Shown: positions 54,315 to 63,460 of the stretch, piece by piece
Position numbering within the stretch: position 1 is the stretch's first letter
Layout of the letters: the number at the start of each line of letters is the position of its first letter
Source of the DNA: Candidatus Omnitrophota bacterium
Lineage (GTDB): Bacteria > Omnitrophota > Gorgyraeia > Duberdicusellales > Duberdicusellaceae
Direction: 5' to 3'
Assembly (NCBI GenBank): GCA_015486615.1
Contig: WFRI01000090.1
Coordinates: 1-64,000, forward strand
Length of the DNA stretch: 64,000 bases
Made by a program: the position numbers and the translations under genes
The notes under the pieces: generated by a model
What the model was told of the DNA's origin: nothing
What the model saw: only the letters and a program-made list of their open reading frames with translations
Database searches by the model: none

Positions 54315-54390
54315 GACAGTATTTGCTGTCAACCCTGAGCGGCCGAAGGAAAGTCCTGAGATTGTCAAAGGACAAAGTCGAAAGGTTGAT
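54315..54390. repeat. REP-like CCTGAG-GAAGG palindromes
   Basis: GACAG-TATTTG-CTGTC (54315-54330) is followed by CCCTGAGCGGCCGAAGG (54333) and GTCCTGAGATTGTCAAAGGAC (54353-54373), framed by AACC/GGTT. These resemble the common bacterial CCTGAG...GTCGAAGG REP element. Confidence 0.55.
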
Positions 54391-54404
54391 TTATCCTAAT
54401 AATT

Positions 54405-54437
54405 CCCTGCGGCTTGCCGCAGGGTTTTCATTTTATT
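54405..54437 (+). terminator. Intrinsic terminator after the phosphate pair
   Basis: CCCTGCGG CTTG CCGCAGGG followed by TTTTCATTTTATT. The 230-base gap 54266-54496 holds only this and the REP-like element. Confidence 0.8.
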
Positions 54438-54496
54438 GGTGGATACCGGGCGTTCGTTCAGAAAGAGCGCTCAGAAAAAAAGAAGTCAGGTAAATA

Positions 54497-55210
54497 ATGC
54501 TGTCCATAAAAAACCTTTCAGTTAAAGCCGGCAAAAACTTAATTCTTCAGAATATAAATTTAGATATCGGTAAAAATGAGGTTATGGTTTTATTCGGGCC
54601 TAATGGCAGCGGCAAGTCTACGCTTTTACGGAGCATTATGGGATTTAACGGGTATCAGATTGTTTCCGGAGGGATTATTTTTAAAGGCCGGCCTTTGAAA
54701 AACCTTTCTGTTGAAACCCGGGTAAAACAGGGATTAGGAATTATGTATCAGTCTCCGCCAAAAATAAGAGGAGTGAAATTGTCCCAGATTGCAGATTTTC
54801 TCTGTCCGGATAAAGCCAAGATTTGTAAGTTAGCGGAAATATTGGCGTTAACCCAGCACTTATCCCGGGATATAAACGTTGATTTTTCCGGCGGGGAGAT
54901 GAAGCGGGCAGAGATATTCCAGTTAATTCTGCAAAATCCTGATATGCTGCTTTTAGACGAGCCTGAGTCTGGAGTTGATTTAGAAAATATTTCCCTTATG
55001 GGCGGGGTTTTGAATGGCTTCTTGCAGCAAGAAGGCAAGTCTGCTTTGATTATTACCCATACTGGTTATATTTTAGACTATGTTCCGGCAGAAAAAGGCT
55101 GTATAATGCTGGATGGGAAGATTTGGTGTTTAGGAAGCCCTAAAGAAATGTTTGAGAATATCCGGTCAAAAGGTTATGAAAAATGCAGGGAGTGCACCTT
55201 TCGTGGATAA
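54497..55210 (+). CDS. sufC: SufC-like ABC ATPase of Fe-S assembly
   Basis: A 237-residue ABC ATPase of the SufC class: Walker A GPNGSGKSTLLRSIMG (residue ~35), Q-loop MYQSPPKIRGV, signature VDFSGGEMKRAEIFQLIL, Walker B MLLLDEPESGVDLENISL. SufC powers SufB/SufD scaffolds in Fe-S cluster building. Only one SufB/D-type gene follows, so the pair is a minimal SUF. Confidence 0.85.
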   Translation: MLSIKNLSVKAGKNLILQNINLDIGKNEVMVLFGPNGSGKSTLLRSIMGFNGYQIVSGGIIFKGRPLKNLSVETRVKQGLGIMYQSPPKIRGVKLSQIADFLCPDKAKICKLAEILALTQHLSRDINVDFSGGEMKRAEIFQLILQNPDMLLLDEPESGVDLENISLMGGVLNGFLQQEGKSALIITHTGYILDYVPAEKGCIMLDGKIWCLGSPKEMFENIRSKGYEKCRECTFRG

Positions 55211-56294
55211 AAGATTAAACGTTTCCGCTTCTGATAAGGATAAAATAATTTCTGCGGGGATAGACTGGTCGCAGGAGCAGCGTTCCGGAAGTTTTTTTCA
55301 GCAGGGCGCAGACGTTTTGTTTTCACAGTCCTTTACTAAAGAGGCGGAAATTTTAAGTACGGACCGGGCTTTGGAGAAATTCCCGGAAGTTAGAAAATAT
55401 AAAGGCCGGGCGTTTTCTTTAATCAGCAAAAGCATTCCCGGAGATACCCAAGGCGGGTATTTTATCCGAGTGAGAAAAGGCCGGACAGTGGAATTGCCTA
55501 TACAGGCCTGTTTATTTATTAAAAGTAAAAAGACCCGGCAGAGGGTTCACAACATAATTATTGTTGAAGAAGGAGCAAGGGTTTACATTATTACCGGATG
55601 CGCTTCGGCTGAATCTGCCGATAAAAGTTTTCATTTAGGGCTGTCCGAGTTTTTTGTAGAAAAGGGCGGGTATTTGAATTTTACTATGATTCATTCCTGG
55701 AAGGATGACACAGTTGCCCGGCCTGTAAGTGCGGCTGTTTTGGAAGAAGGGGCGTCTTTTGTGTCTAACTACATTTGCCTAAAGCCAGTTAGGGAAATTA
55801 AAATGTATCCCGTTGCTGTTATTCAGGGCAGGGGCGCCCGGGCAAGTTTTAATTCTTTATTAATGGCTCATCCCGGCTCAGTGCAGGATGTCGGTGCCAG
55901 AGTTATTTTTCGGCGGGCCGGCCGCGCCGAAATTATTTCCCGGGCAGTAAGTTTAGGCGGCAGAATAATAGCCCGCGGCCATTTGAAAGCAGAAGCGGAA
56001 AAAGTCAGGGCTCATTTGGAATGCCGGGGTTTGGTTCTGGCAAAAAAAGGCGTAATTCACGCTGTCCCGGAGCTGGAGACAGAGTTTCAGAATGTAGATT
56101 TGTCTCATGAGGCTGCCATTGGAAAAATAAGCCGTGAAGAAATAGAATACCTTTGTTCCCGAGGGCTTTCACAGCAACAGGCTCAGTCAGTAATTATCCG
56201 CGGTTTTATGGATATAGAGATTTTGTCCCTTCCGGAAATTATTAAACAGCAAATCCGGGATTTGGAAAATACTAACTTTCAGGGCTCTCTTTGA
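55203..56294 (+). CDS. SufB/SufD-family Fe-S scaffold protein
   Basis: A ~363-residue SufBD protein, shorter than SufB (~470). The beta-helix core includes IIIVEEGARVYIITGCASAE and ending LSHEAAIGKISREEIEYLCSRGLSQQQAQSVIIRGF, the conserved C-terminal block. The GTG at 55203 follows AGGGAG and overlaps sufC by 8 bases; an ATG at 55176 would overlap by 35. With sufC it resembles the two-gene SUF-like minimal systems of anaerobes. Confidence 0.85.
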   Translation: MDKRLNVSASDKDKIISAGIDWSQEQRSGSFFQQGADVLFSQSFTKEAEILSTDRALEKFPEVRKYKGRAFSLISKSIPGDTQGGYFIRVRKGRTVELPIQACLFIKSKKTRQRVHNIIIVEEGARVYIITGCASAESADKSFHLGLSEFFVEKGGYLNFTMIHSWKDDTVARPVSAAVLEEGASFVSNYICLKPVREIKMYPVAVIQGRGARASFNSLLMAHPGSVQDVGARVIFRRAGRAEIISRAVSLGGRIIARGHLKAEAEKVRAHLECRGLVLAKKGVIHAVPELETEFQNVDLSHEAAIGKISREEIEYLCSRGLSQQQAQSVIIRGFMDIEILSLPEIIKQQIRDLENTNFQGSL

Positions 56295-56371
56295 TTTTAG
56301 CATTCCTTCTAACTTATCAACTTAAATTTAAACTGGTGCCTGTTGTTTTGGTGGCTATGTGTTCTTAGTCT

Positions 56372-56396
56372 CAACCTAAACCTTCACCTCGACCTT
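56372..56396. repeat. Repeat family B, single arm
   Basis: CAACCTAAACCTTCACCTCG and the following bases match the right arms of the hairpins at 5130 and 9675, without a clear partner arm. The gap 56295-56556 otherwise holds only a TATAAT (56503) before the next gene. Confidence 0.35.
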
Positions 56397-56556
56397 GACT
56401 CGCTCCTATGGCCTTGAGCCTATATCTTTAACCTGTGCAACTTTTTGAGACAGTCTCATTTTGTCGCAGAACATTTTTTCTGGCGGAATCCGGTTTTTTC
56501 TGTATAATAAAATCAGCATATTTTTATGTAAGTATTGCTTAAAAGCAAGGAGGTGT

Positions 56557-58179
56557 ATGGAAAGGTTGTTACGAGCTGTTATTTTTGATTTAGACGGGGT
56601 TGTTACCAAAACTGCTATTGTGCATTTTTATGCATGGAAAGCCGTTTTTGAGGAATATTTGCGCTTGCGGGAAAAGGAAGGCCGCGGGCCTTTCCGGGAA
56701 TTTACTCACGAAAAAGATTATCTGCCTTATGTTGACGGCAAGCCCCGCTATGAAGGAGTAAAAAGTTTTCTTGAGTCGCGTAATATCCGTCTGCCTTTTG
56801 GCAGTCCTTCAGACCCTCCGGATAAAGAAACAGTTTGCGGAATAGGCAACAGGAAGAATATCCAGTTTAGAAAAGTCCTGCAGGAAAAAGGTGTGGAAGT
56901 TTACCCTTCTACTGTTGAGTTTATCAGAAAATTAAAAGAAAAAGGGATAAAAATCGGGGTTGCCTCTTCTTCTAAAAACTGCCGGTATATTCTTCAGGCC
57001 GCCGGAATAGAAGACTTATTTGAGACCCGGGTTGATGGGGTTGTATCAGTTGAACTGGGGCTTAAAGGTAAACCTGAAGGCGATATTTTTGTCCGGGCAG
57101 CGTTTAATTTGGGGGTTTTGCCTAAGAACGCTGTGGTTGTAGAAGATGCTGCTTCCGGAGTAGAAGCAGGCAGAAACGGAGGTTTTGGCCTGGTTTTGGG
57201 CGTTGCCCGTAAAGGCAATGAAGACTCTCTGTTTAAACATTATGCAGATGTTGTGGTGCGGGATTTGGCTGATATTGACATTGCCTGGATTGAGAATTGG
57301 TTTTTAAAAGAACCTGCTGATTTTTTTGAATATTGGCAAAAAACCCCCGGTAGTATATCTATCTATGGCAGGGAAGTTTCTCTATCTGAGAGAGTTAAGG
57401 TTAACCCTGCTTATTTCAAGCGAACCAGCGAAGTATTTTCTTCTTCGGCAAAACCCGTATTCTTCTTAGATTATGACGGGACGTTGACTCCCATAGTTTC
57501 CCGGCCGGAATTGGCTGTTTTGTCTTCAGAGATGAAAGATATTCTTAAACATCTGTGCAAAAAATATCCCGTGGCTATAGTCAGCGGCAGGGCGAGGCCG
57601 GATGTGGAGAATTTAGCCGGCATTGAGGGCATTTTTTATGCCGGCAGCCACGGTTTTGATATTAAAGGTCCGGAAGTTTCTTTAATTCATCCGGATGCTG
57701 AGAAGATAATACCTTTGATCCGGCAGGTGGTGAGTGAAGTTAACCCGGCTGTATCCGGCATAGAGGGAGTAATTATTGAGGAAAAGCAATTTAGCCTTGC
57801 TGTGCATTACCGCCTGGTAAAAAATCCTGAAGATTTTAGCCGAATAAAAACAGCAGTAGAAACCGCTGTTGCCGGGAAGAAAGAACTGCGGCTTATGCAG
57901 GGCAAAAAAGTTTACGAGATTCTTCCTAATGTGGATTGGAATAAAGGCAAGGCTGTGTGCTGGATAATGCAGGCGTTGAATTTGTCCTGGGACAATGATT
58001 TGATTGTGTATATCGGCGATGATACTACGGACGAAGACGCTTTTAGGATTGTGCGCTGCAGAGGTGTGGGGATTTTGGTGGCAGAAGAAATTAGGCCTTC
58101 CTGTGCTGATTTTTGGGTCAGATCTCCGGATGAAATAGGAAAGATTTTTAAAGCGGTCTTAAACAATAATAATGGCTGA
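56557..58179 (+). CDS. Fused beta-phosphoglucomutase-like and trehalose-6-phosphate phosphatase
   Basis: A 540-residue two-domain protein. Residues ~1-245 are a HAD of the beta-phosphoglucomutase type: FDLDGVVTKTA, DYLPYVDGKPRYEGV, GVASSSKN and VVEDAASGVEAG. Residues ~300-540 are a trehalose-phosphatase (OtsB): FFLDYDGTLTPI, VAIVSGRARPDVEN, AGSHGFDIKGP and YIGDDTTDEDAF. AAGGAGG sets the ATG at 56557. The GH65 gene overlaps by 8 bases. Mycobacterial OtsB1 (Rv2006) joins the same two domains to a GH65 domain. Expected reactions: G6P to beta-G1P, and T6P to trehalose. Confidence 0.85.
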   Translation: MERLLRAVIFDLDGVVTKTAIVHFYAWKAVFEEYLRLREKEGRGPFREFTHEKDYLPYVDGKPRYEGVKSFLESRNIRLPFGSPSDPPDKETVCGIGNRKNIQFRKVLQEKGVEVYPSTVEFIRKLKEKGIKIGVASSSKNCRYILQAAGIEDLFETRVDGVVSVELGLKGKPEGDIFVRAAFNLGVLPKNAVVVEDAASGVEAGRNGGFGLVLGVARKGNEDSLFKHYADVVVRDLADIDIAWIENWFLKEPADFFEYWQKTPGSISIYGREVSLSERVKVNPAYFKRTSEVFSSSAKPVFFLDYDGTLTPIVSRPELAVLSSEMKDILKHLCKKYPVAIVSGRARPDVENLAGIEGIFYAGSHGFDIKGPEVSLIHPDAEKIIPLIRQVVSEVNPAVSGIEGVIIEEKQFSLAVHYRLVKNPEDFSRIKTAVETAVAGKKELRLMQGKKVYEILPNVDWNKGKAVCWIMQALNLSWDNDLIVYIGDDTTDEDAFRIVRCRGVGILVAEEIRPSCADFWVRSPDEIGKIFKAVLNNNNG

Positions 58180-60583
58180 CCATTTTTCCTGGAAACTTAC
58201 TTATTACGGATTTGACCCTTCAGAAGAAGGCTTAAGAGAGGCTTTATGCACTTTAGCCAACGGTTATATGGGGGTGCGGGGCGCTGCCTACGAGTCTGCG
58301 GCTTCAAAGATACATTACCCTGCTGTTTATATCGCAGGAGTATATAATAAACTGGCTACGCATATTGCCGGCAAAATAGTTTACAATGAAGATTTAGTCA
58401 ATTGTCCTAATTGGACTTTTATCCGTTTTAAGGCCGGTGAGGGGGAATATATTTGCCCTTCTTCAACCCGTCTGCTTATGTACCGCCAGGAATTGAATAT
58501 GTTAGAAGGAGTTTTATCGCGAAGGGTCCGGGTTCAAGACAAACACGGCCGCAGGACATTAATAGAAACTCAGCGTATAGTCAGTATGGCCAGTCCCCAT
58601 TTAGCGGCCCTCAGGTATGTGATTACTCCGGAAAATTACAACGGCTGGATAACTGTCCAGTCTTTGCTGGACGGAGCAGTTATTAACTCCGGAGTAGAAA
58701 GGTATAGACAGTTAAATTCCAAACACCTTGTTCCGGTATCTTTGGGGAATTTCAGCAAGAACGGGATATACTTAATAGTCAGGACTAACCAGTCAAAAAT
58801 TGAGGTTGCTCAGTCTGCGCGGCTGAGGGTGTTTGTTGAAGGAGAAGAAAAGAAACCTTCTATCCATACTATTACCCGCGGCAGGGAGAGAATAGAACAG
58901 AGTTTTAAGATGTTTGTGGTCAAAGGCCGTTCTTATGCTGTAGAGAAAACAGTGGCTGTTTATACCAGCCGGGACAAAGGTATAAAATCTCCGGCGAATT
59001 CGTCTATAGGAGACTTAAAGAAACCTCAACGGTTTATTAATATTTACAAAGAGCATATTTCTGCATGGGAAGACTTATGGCGCAAAGCCGATATAAAAAT
59101 AGACGGTGATATTTTTGCCCAGAAGGCGGTGCGTCTGCATATTTTTCACATTTTGCAGACTGCCTCGCCGCATATTAGCCAAATAGATGCAGGTTTTCCT
59201 GCCCGGGGCCTGCATGGCGAGGCATACCGCGGCCATATTTTCTGGGATGAAGTTTACGCTATGCCGTTTTTTGACTACCATTTTCCGGAAATAAGTAAAG
59301 CGTTGCTATTATATAGGTATAGGCGGCTGGTTAAAGCGCGGCAATATGCCCGTAAAAACGGGTATAAAGGTGCAATGTTTCCCTGGCAAAGTGCCTCAAC
59401 CGGCGAAGAAGAGACCCAGATTCTTCACCTTAACCCGCTTTCCGGGGAATGGGGTCCGGATTACAGCCGTTACCAAAGACATGTTTCTTTTGCTATTGCT
59501 TATAATGTCTGGCAGTATTATTTTCATACTGAGGACAAAGATTTCCTCTGCCAATACGGCGCAGAAATGCTTTTATCAATTGCCAGATTCGCTGCCAGTT
59601 TGACTATCTATGATCCAAAAACCAGCCGCTATCATACAGAAAAAGTTATGGGGCCTGATGAATTCCACGAAAAATATCCGGATTCAGAAACCCCTGGCCT
59701 AAAGGACAATACTTATACCAATCTTTTAATAGTCTGGGTTTTACTGAAAGCCATGCAGGCCTTAAATATTATTCCAGATTCTTGCAAGAATAAACTTTTA
59801 AGAAAATTAAATATCTCCCCGCAGGATTTAAGCCTTTGGCAGGATATAACTTATAAAATGAATATTCTTATTGATGAAAAAGGCATAATTGCTCAATTTC
59901 AGGGGTATTTTGATTTGAAGGAACTGGACTGGAATAAATACCGCCAGCGCTATGAAAAGATAGAAAGGATGGACAGGATCCTTAAGGCTGAAGGTAAATC
60001 TCCGGATGAATATAAGGTTTCCAAACAAGCAGATGCTTTAATGATTTTCTACCTGCTGCCTTTAAATGAAGTTCGGGATATTTTCAGGCGGCTGGGTTAT
60101 TATTTAGATAAGGATATTTTGAAAAGGAATTACGAGTATTATGTAAAAAGGACATCTCACGGTTCAAGTTTGAGCAAGGTTGTGCATTGCTACCTTGCGC
60201 AAATCCTTAAACGGCCCAAAGAAACTATAAAATGGCTTTTAGAAGTTTTACAGTCAGATATGTTTGATACCCAAGGCGGCACAACCCCTGAAGGTATTCA
60301 TTCCGGGGTTATGGCTGGCTCTTTGGATATTATCAGCCGGGGGGTTGCCGGAATACAGGTTTTGGAAGACAGAATTAAAATAGAGCCGTTTTTGCCTAGG
60401 AAGTGGCAGGGTGTAAGTTTGAAGTTTTGTTATAAAGGCAGGTGGTTTTTTGTTTCTGTGCGGCATAAGCATATTAGCCTGTTTATCCAGGGCCGGCGCT
60501 ATGAATTATACAACATTCCTATATGGATAAACAACCGCCTGCATTATTTACTGCAGGGCAAAAGGTATAATTTTACCTATTAA
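58172..60583 (+). CDS. Glycoside hydrolase family 65 sugar phosphorylase
   Basis: An 803-residue GH65 protein. N-terminal super-sandwich domain (residues ~1-270), then an (alpha/alpha)6 barrel with the catalytic acid in MGPDEFHEKYPD (~492), a phosphate-binding HGSSLSKVVHCY (~655), and a small C-terminal beta domain. Family members reversibly phosphorolyse trehalose, trehalose-6-P, maltose or kojibiose to beta-glucose-1-P. With the T6P phosphatase/beta-PGM fusion beside it, trehalose or T6P is the likely substrate; a synthetic or a degradative direction are both possible. Confidence 0.88.
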   Translation: MADHFSWKLTYYGFDPSEEGLREALCTLANGYMGVRGAAYESAASKIHYPAVYIAGVYNKLATHIAGKIVYNEDLVNCPNWTFIRFKAGEGEYICPSSTRLLMYRQELNMLEGVLSRRVRVQDKHGRRTLIETQRIVSMASPHLAALRYVITPENYNGWITVQSLLDGAVINSGVERYRQLNSKHLVPVSLGNFSKNGIYLIVRTNQSKIEVAQSARLRVFVEGEEKKPSIHTITRGRERIEQSFKMFVVKGRSYAVEKTVAVYTSRDKGIKSPANSSIGDLKKPQRFINIYKEHISAWEDLWRKADIKIDGDIFAQKAVRLHIFHILQTASPHISQIDAGFPARGLHGEAYRGHIFWDEVYAMPFFDYHFPEISKALLLYRYRRLVKARQYARKNGYKGAMFPWQSASTGEEETQILHLNPLSGEWGPDYSRYQRHVSFAIAYNVWQYYFHTEDKDFLCQYGAEMLLSIARFAASLTIYDPKTSRYHTEKVMGPDEFHEKYPDSETPGLKDNTYTNLLIVWVLLKAMQALNIIPDSCKNKLLRKLNISPQDLSLWQDITYKMNILIDEKGIIAQFQGYFDLKELDWNKYRQRYEKIERMDRILKAEGKSPDEYKVSKQADALMIFYLLPLNEVRDIFRRLGYYLDKDILKRNYEYYVKRTSHGSSLSKVVHCYLAQILKRPKETIKWLLEVLQSDMFDTQGGTTPEGIHSGVMAGSLDIISRGVAGIQVLEDRIKIEPFLPRKWQGVSLKFCYKGRWFFVSVRHKHISLFIQGRRYELYNIPIWINNRLHYLLQGKRYNFTY

Positions 60584-60587
60584 TTTA

Positions 60588-60986
60588 ATGGCAGGGCTGA
60601 GGAATATATTTAAAGCAGTTTTACTGCTGGTTTTGATTTTGCCGTGCCCGGCTTATTCCCAGCCGGCCGGCAAAATTGACATCCTGCCGGATTTCCAAAA
60701 TAATATACTGCATATAAAAATAAAACATTTAACCAGCAACCCTTTCAGGTATTATATAAGAATGGTAGATATTATTATTGACGATTTGCCTATGATAAGA
60801 AAGTTTTACCTCAGCCAGCCAATAACCCGCGGCGGGTATGTTTATATAGATATACCGGTGGATAAATTAAGCCGGCATAAAACAGTTATTATCAAAGCCT
60901 ATCCTAAACAGGGAGTTATGAAAGAAAAAACCTTTAACCTGGACGATTTTAAAAAGTCCGGGCAGAAACCAGAGGAGGCAAAATGA
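60588..60986 (+). CDS. Secreted protein of unknown function (132 aa)
   Basis: A signal peptide (IFKAVLLLVLILPCPAYSQ) precedes a ~105-residue beta-rich domain (IDILPDFQNNILHIKIKHLTS, KTVIIKAYPKQGVMKEKTF). No family recognised. It overlaps the next gene by 4 bases, so the two may work together in the periplasm. Confidence 0.65.
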   Translation: MAGLRNIFKAVLLLVLILPCPAYSQPAGKIDILPDFQNNILHIKIKHLTSNPFRYYIRMVDIIIDDLPMIRKFYLSQPITRGGYVYIDIPVDKLSRHKTVIIKAYPKQGVMKEKTFNLDDFKKSGQKPEEAK

Positions 60987-63007
60987 AAAAGGTTATAGGT
61001 ATTTTGCTGGCTGTTGTTGTTACTGCGGCGGGAGTTTTGTATTTTATTTCCCAAAAAAAAGAAAAAGATATTGCGTCTCTGCTCCCGGAGAGTACTTTTA
61101 TGTTTATCAATTTTAAAGCCCATACCCCGGAAGAAGCGGCTGGTTATACCCGGAAAATAAAAGATTTCCAGTCAGCATTGCAGGATATAGACTGGGAGAC
61201 TTTGGCAGAAAAATTTATAACTGACCAGCGGACCCGGGCCCAGTTTGATGCCTTTAAAGAAAAAGCCGGGCAGTTATGGGATACATTGCGGCTGTCATCT
61301 TTATTTAAAAGCATAACACTCTTAGGCCAGATAACTGTAGCAAGGAATACTTTTACTAGCCTTTTAGAATTATTGAATGCGCAGTTGGAGAATTTGTTTT
61401 TGGTTATAGAGGATACCGATGGGGACATAATAAATAAAATAGCCAAAAATGCAGAGACGGAGTTTAACTTAAAGTTAAGTATTTCAAACATCCGATACCG
61501 GGGCCGGAAAATAGTCAGTTTGGGCATATCCGGCAGAGATTTAGGGTATAAGTTGTATTATGCCAGCCTAGGCAAATTTACTGTGGCAGGTTTGAGCCGG
61601 GATGTTATTGAGAAGTTTATAGATGTGTCTGCCGGCAGGAGAAAGTCTTTACTGGCATCCCGGGACTACCTTCTTGCTAAGGATAAAATTAAAAAGAATG
61701 GCAAGGGCTGGCAGGTAGTTGGGTATGTAAGCGGCCATGGTCTTTATGGACAGGCCAATATTTTTGAACAGATGCTGACTGCTGGTATTCCGGAAAAACA
61801 GGCTGAGGCTGTTGATGAGCAACTAAAGACTGTTAACGGGTTTCTCCGCGGAATTAACGCTATAGCCAGCGGGATTTTTTTGGGGGATAATGAGATTAAA
61901 CAGAGGACCTATCTACTTTTTGACCAGGATAAGTTTTCTACTCAGGTAAGGGACGATATTTCCAATGAAATATTTTCTCTTTCCGGAAATCCCCAATTTG
62001 TTAAATATTTGCCGCAGGATTTTATTGTCTGCTATTGGACGAAATTAAGGAGTTTATCTAAAATCTGGAACGATATGGCTGAACAGATGAGTAAAGAATC
62101 CGGCAAATCCGCTGCTGAAATAGAGAATGACATTAAGACACAAACAGGTCTTAGCGTGCAGGATGTAATTTCTGCTTTTGGCAATGAGACCGCAGTATTT
62201 TTAGAAGATGTGAATATATCTATGTTTCCTTTGCCTAAAGTAGCGGTTTTTATTAAAATTAAAGACAGGGCTTCAGCGGAAAATATAGTCCAGTCTCTTT
62301 TGCGCCATCTGCCTCAAAATGTTCTTGCGAAAAAGACATATAAGAATACAAATGTATCCTTAATAAGCATAGGCCCTGTCCAGATTAGCGTATGTTTTAT
62401 GAAAGATTTCTTGGTAATAGGTTTGCCTGTAGATACTATAAGGGACATTATAGATATATCTGAAGGTAAAAATCCCGCTGTTTTATCTGCAGTAAAGTCT
62501 GCTTCTGTAAAGGCCGCTCTTGTTGACAAACGGAATCTTAATTTTATTTTGGTAAACGGACAGGAGTTATTAGATAAAATAGAAGACATTGTTAACTGGG
62601 GGTCTGGTACATACTCAGCATTTTTTGCCAAAAGCCAGAATTTTAAAAAGGAATATTTAGAAAAACTCAACGCGCAAAAATCCGCATTAGAGGATGAATT
62701 GGCTGGCATTGAGAAACAGAAAGGTGAAATTACCTCCCGGGAAGGAGGTGCTGAGAGTCCGGAATACCAGCAGGCGGATAAACATGAGCGGGATATAAAA
62801 CAACAGTTAAACCAGATAAACGGGAAGATGGCGGAAATTAGCAAGCCTTCAACCGTTGTCTTAACTCCTCAATTGGTAAGGGCGGCTGTTAATAATTTGG
62901 TTTCTCCTTTTATAGATGCTTTAAGATACATAACCGGAGTTTCGCTGAACAGGGTTTTTGTAGAAAAAGACTGCTTTGTCAGTGAAAATATAGTGAGTTA
63001 TAAATAA
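60983..63007 (+). CDS. Membrane-anchored periplasmic protein, DUF3352-like
   Basis: A 674-residue protein: one N-terminal helix (VIGILLAVVVTAAGVLYFIS) then a large soluble part. LLPESTFMFINFKA near residue 35 is typical of DUF3352-type proteins (L-P-ad-t), which have tandem domains of this kind. A coiled coil lies at ~540-620 (LNAQKSALEDELAGIEKQKGE; REGGAESPEYQQADKHERDIKQQLNQINGK). Function unknown. Confidence 0.65.
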   Translation: MKKVIGILLAVVVTAAGVLYFISQKKEKDIASLLPESTFMFINFKAHTPEEAAGYTRKIKDFQSALQDIDWETLAEKFITDQRTRAQFDAFKEKAGQLWDTLRLSSLFKSITLLGQITVARNTFTSLLELLNAQLENLFLVIEDTDGDIINKIAKNAETEFNLKLSISNIRYRGRKIVSLGISGRDLGYKLYYASLGKFTVAGLSRDVIEKFIDVSAGRRKSLLASRDYLLAKDKIKKNGKGWQVVGYVSGHGLYGQANIFEQMLTAGIPEKQAEAVDEQLKTVNGFLRGINAIASGIFLGDNEIKQRTYLLFDQDKFSTQVRDDISNEIFSLSGNPQFVKYLPQDFIVCYWTKLRSLSKIWNDMAEQMSKESGKSAAEIENDIKTQTGLSVQDVISAFGNETAVFLEDVNISMFPLPKVAVFIKIKDRASAENIVQSLLRHLPQNVLAKKTYKNTNVSLISIGPVQISVCFMKDFLVIGLPVDTIRDIIDISEGKNPAVLSAVKSASVKAALVDKRNLNFILVNGQELLDKIEDIVNWGSGTYSAFFAKSQNFKKEYLEKLNAQKSALEDELAGIEKQKGEITSREGGAESPEYQQADKHERDIKQQLNQINGKMAEISKPSTVVLTPQLVRAAVNNLVSPFIDALRYITGVSLNRVFVEKDCFVSENIVSYK

Positions 63008-63051
63008 CTCCGTAAATCTTTGCCACGGGGCAGGCCCCCCTACTACTACTA

Positions 63052-63071
63052 AAAAACGTTGGCACGTTTTT
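63052..63071. repeat. Hairpin repeat family A copy 6
   Basis: AAAAACGT TGGC ACGTTTTT (compensatory change from C to T and G to A in the stem), then GGATACCTCAGGGGTGGAAGG and a TTTAAATCAAAATGTAAAATG tail. Confidence 0.7.
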
Positions 63072-63162
63072 GGATACCTCAGGGGTGGAAGGTTTAAATC
63101 AAAATGTAAAATGAAAAAATTTAAGTTTAGATTAGTTTTATTGGTTGGATTGTTTTTTTAAC

Positions 63163-63204
63163 TTACGACATTCGACATTCGACGTTGGACATTGGACCTT
63201 CGAC
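63163..63204. repeat. 7-base tandem repeat (six units)
   Basis: Six consecutive heptads of the form (A/G/C)TT(C/G)GAC: TTACGAC, ATTCGAC, ATTCGAC, GTTGGAC, ATTGGAC, CTTCGAC. The last three bases GAC are constant. Confidence 0.7.
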
Positions 63205-63411
63205 ATAGTAATTGTTAGGCGGAAAAGTAGATCAATTGCGAACAAAATAGAAATATGGTATTCTTTATAAATGAAAGTAAGAGATACCATTAAAATGCTT
63301 ACAACTGAGAGGAAAAAAATGGTCTTGACAAACTTGGCTATCTTACCTTTCTGGTGGAAAAATATCTAAACCTAAATTAAGTCTTCCAACTCATAACTAA
63401 CAAGAAACAGA

Positions 63412-63439
63412 TTGACAAACTGAGTAAGTATGTTAATAT
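63412..63439 (+). promoter_or_regulatory. Promoter of the AbiEi-like gene
   Basis: TTGACA, 16-base spacer, TAATAT (63434-63439). Confidence 0.7.
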
Positions 63440-63460
63440 CGTTTCAGGAGGTAGACAATA

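Noticed and set aside
54305..54493. 62-codon frame between the PhoU-like and sufC genes
   Set aside because: It runs across the REP-like palindromes and the terminator, has no ribosome-binding site and no recognisable family.
63163..63204. CRISPR array
   Set aside because: Seven-base units without spacers; no cas genes in the window.
63271..63369. Functional HicA toxin
   Set aside because: Only the first ten residues resemble HicA; the double-stranded RNA-binding-like core and the catalytic His are absent.
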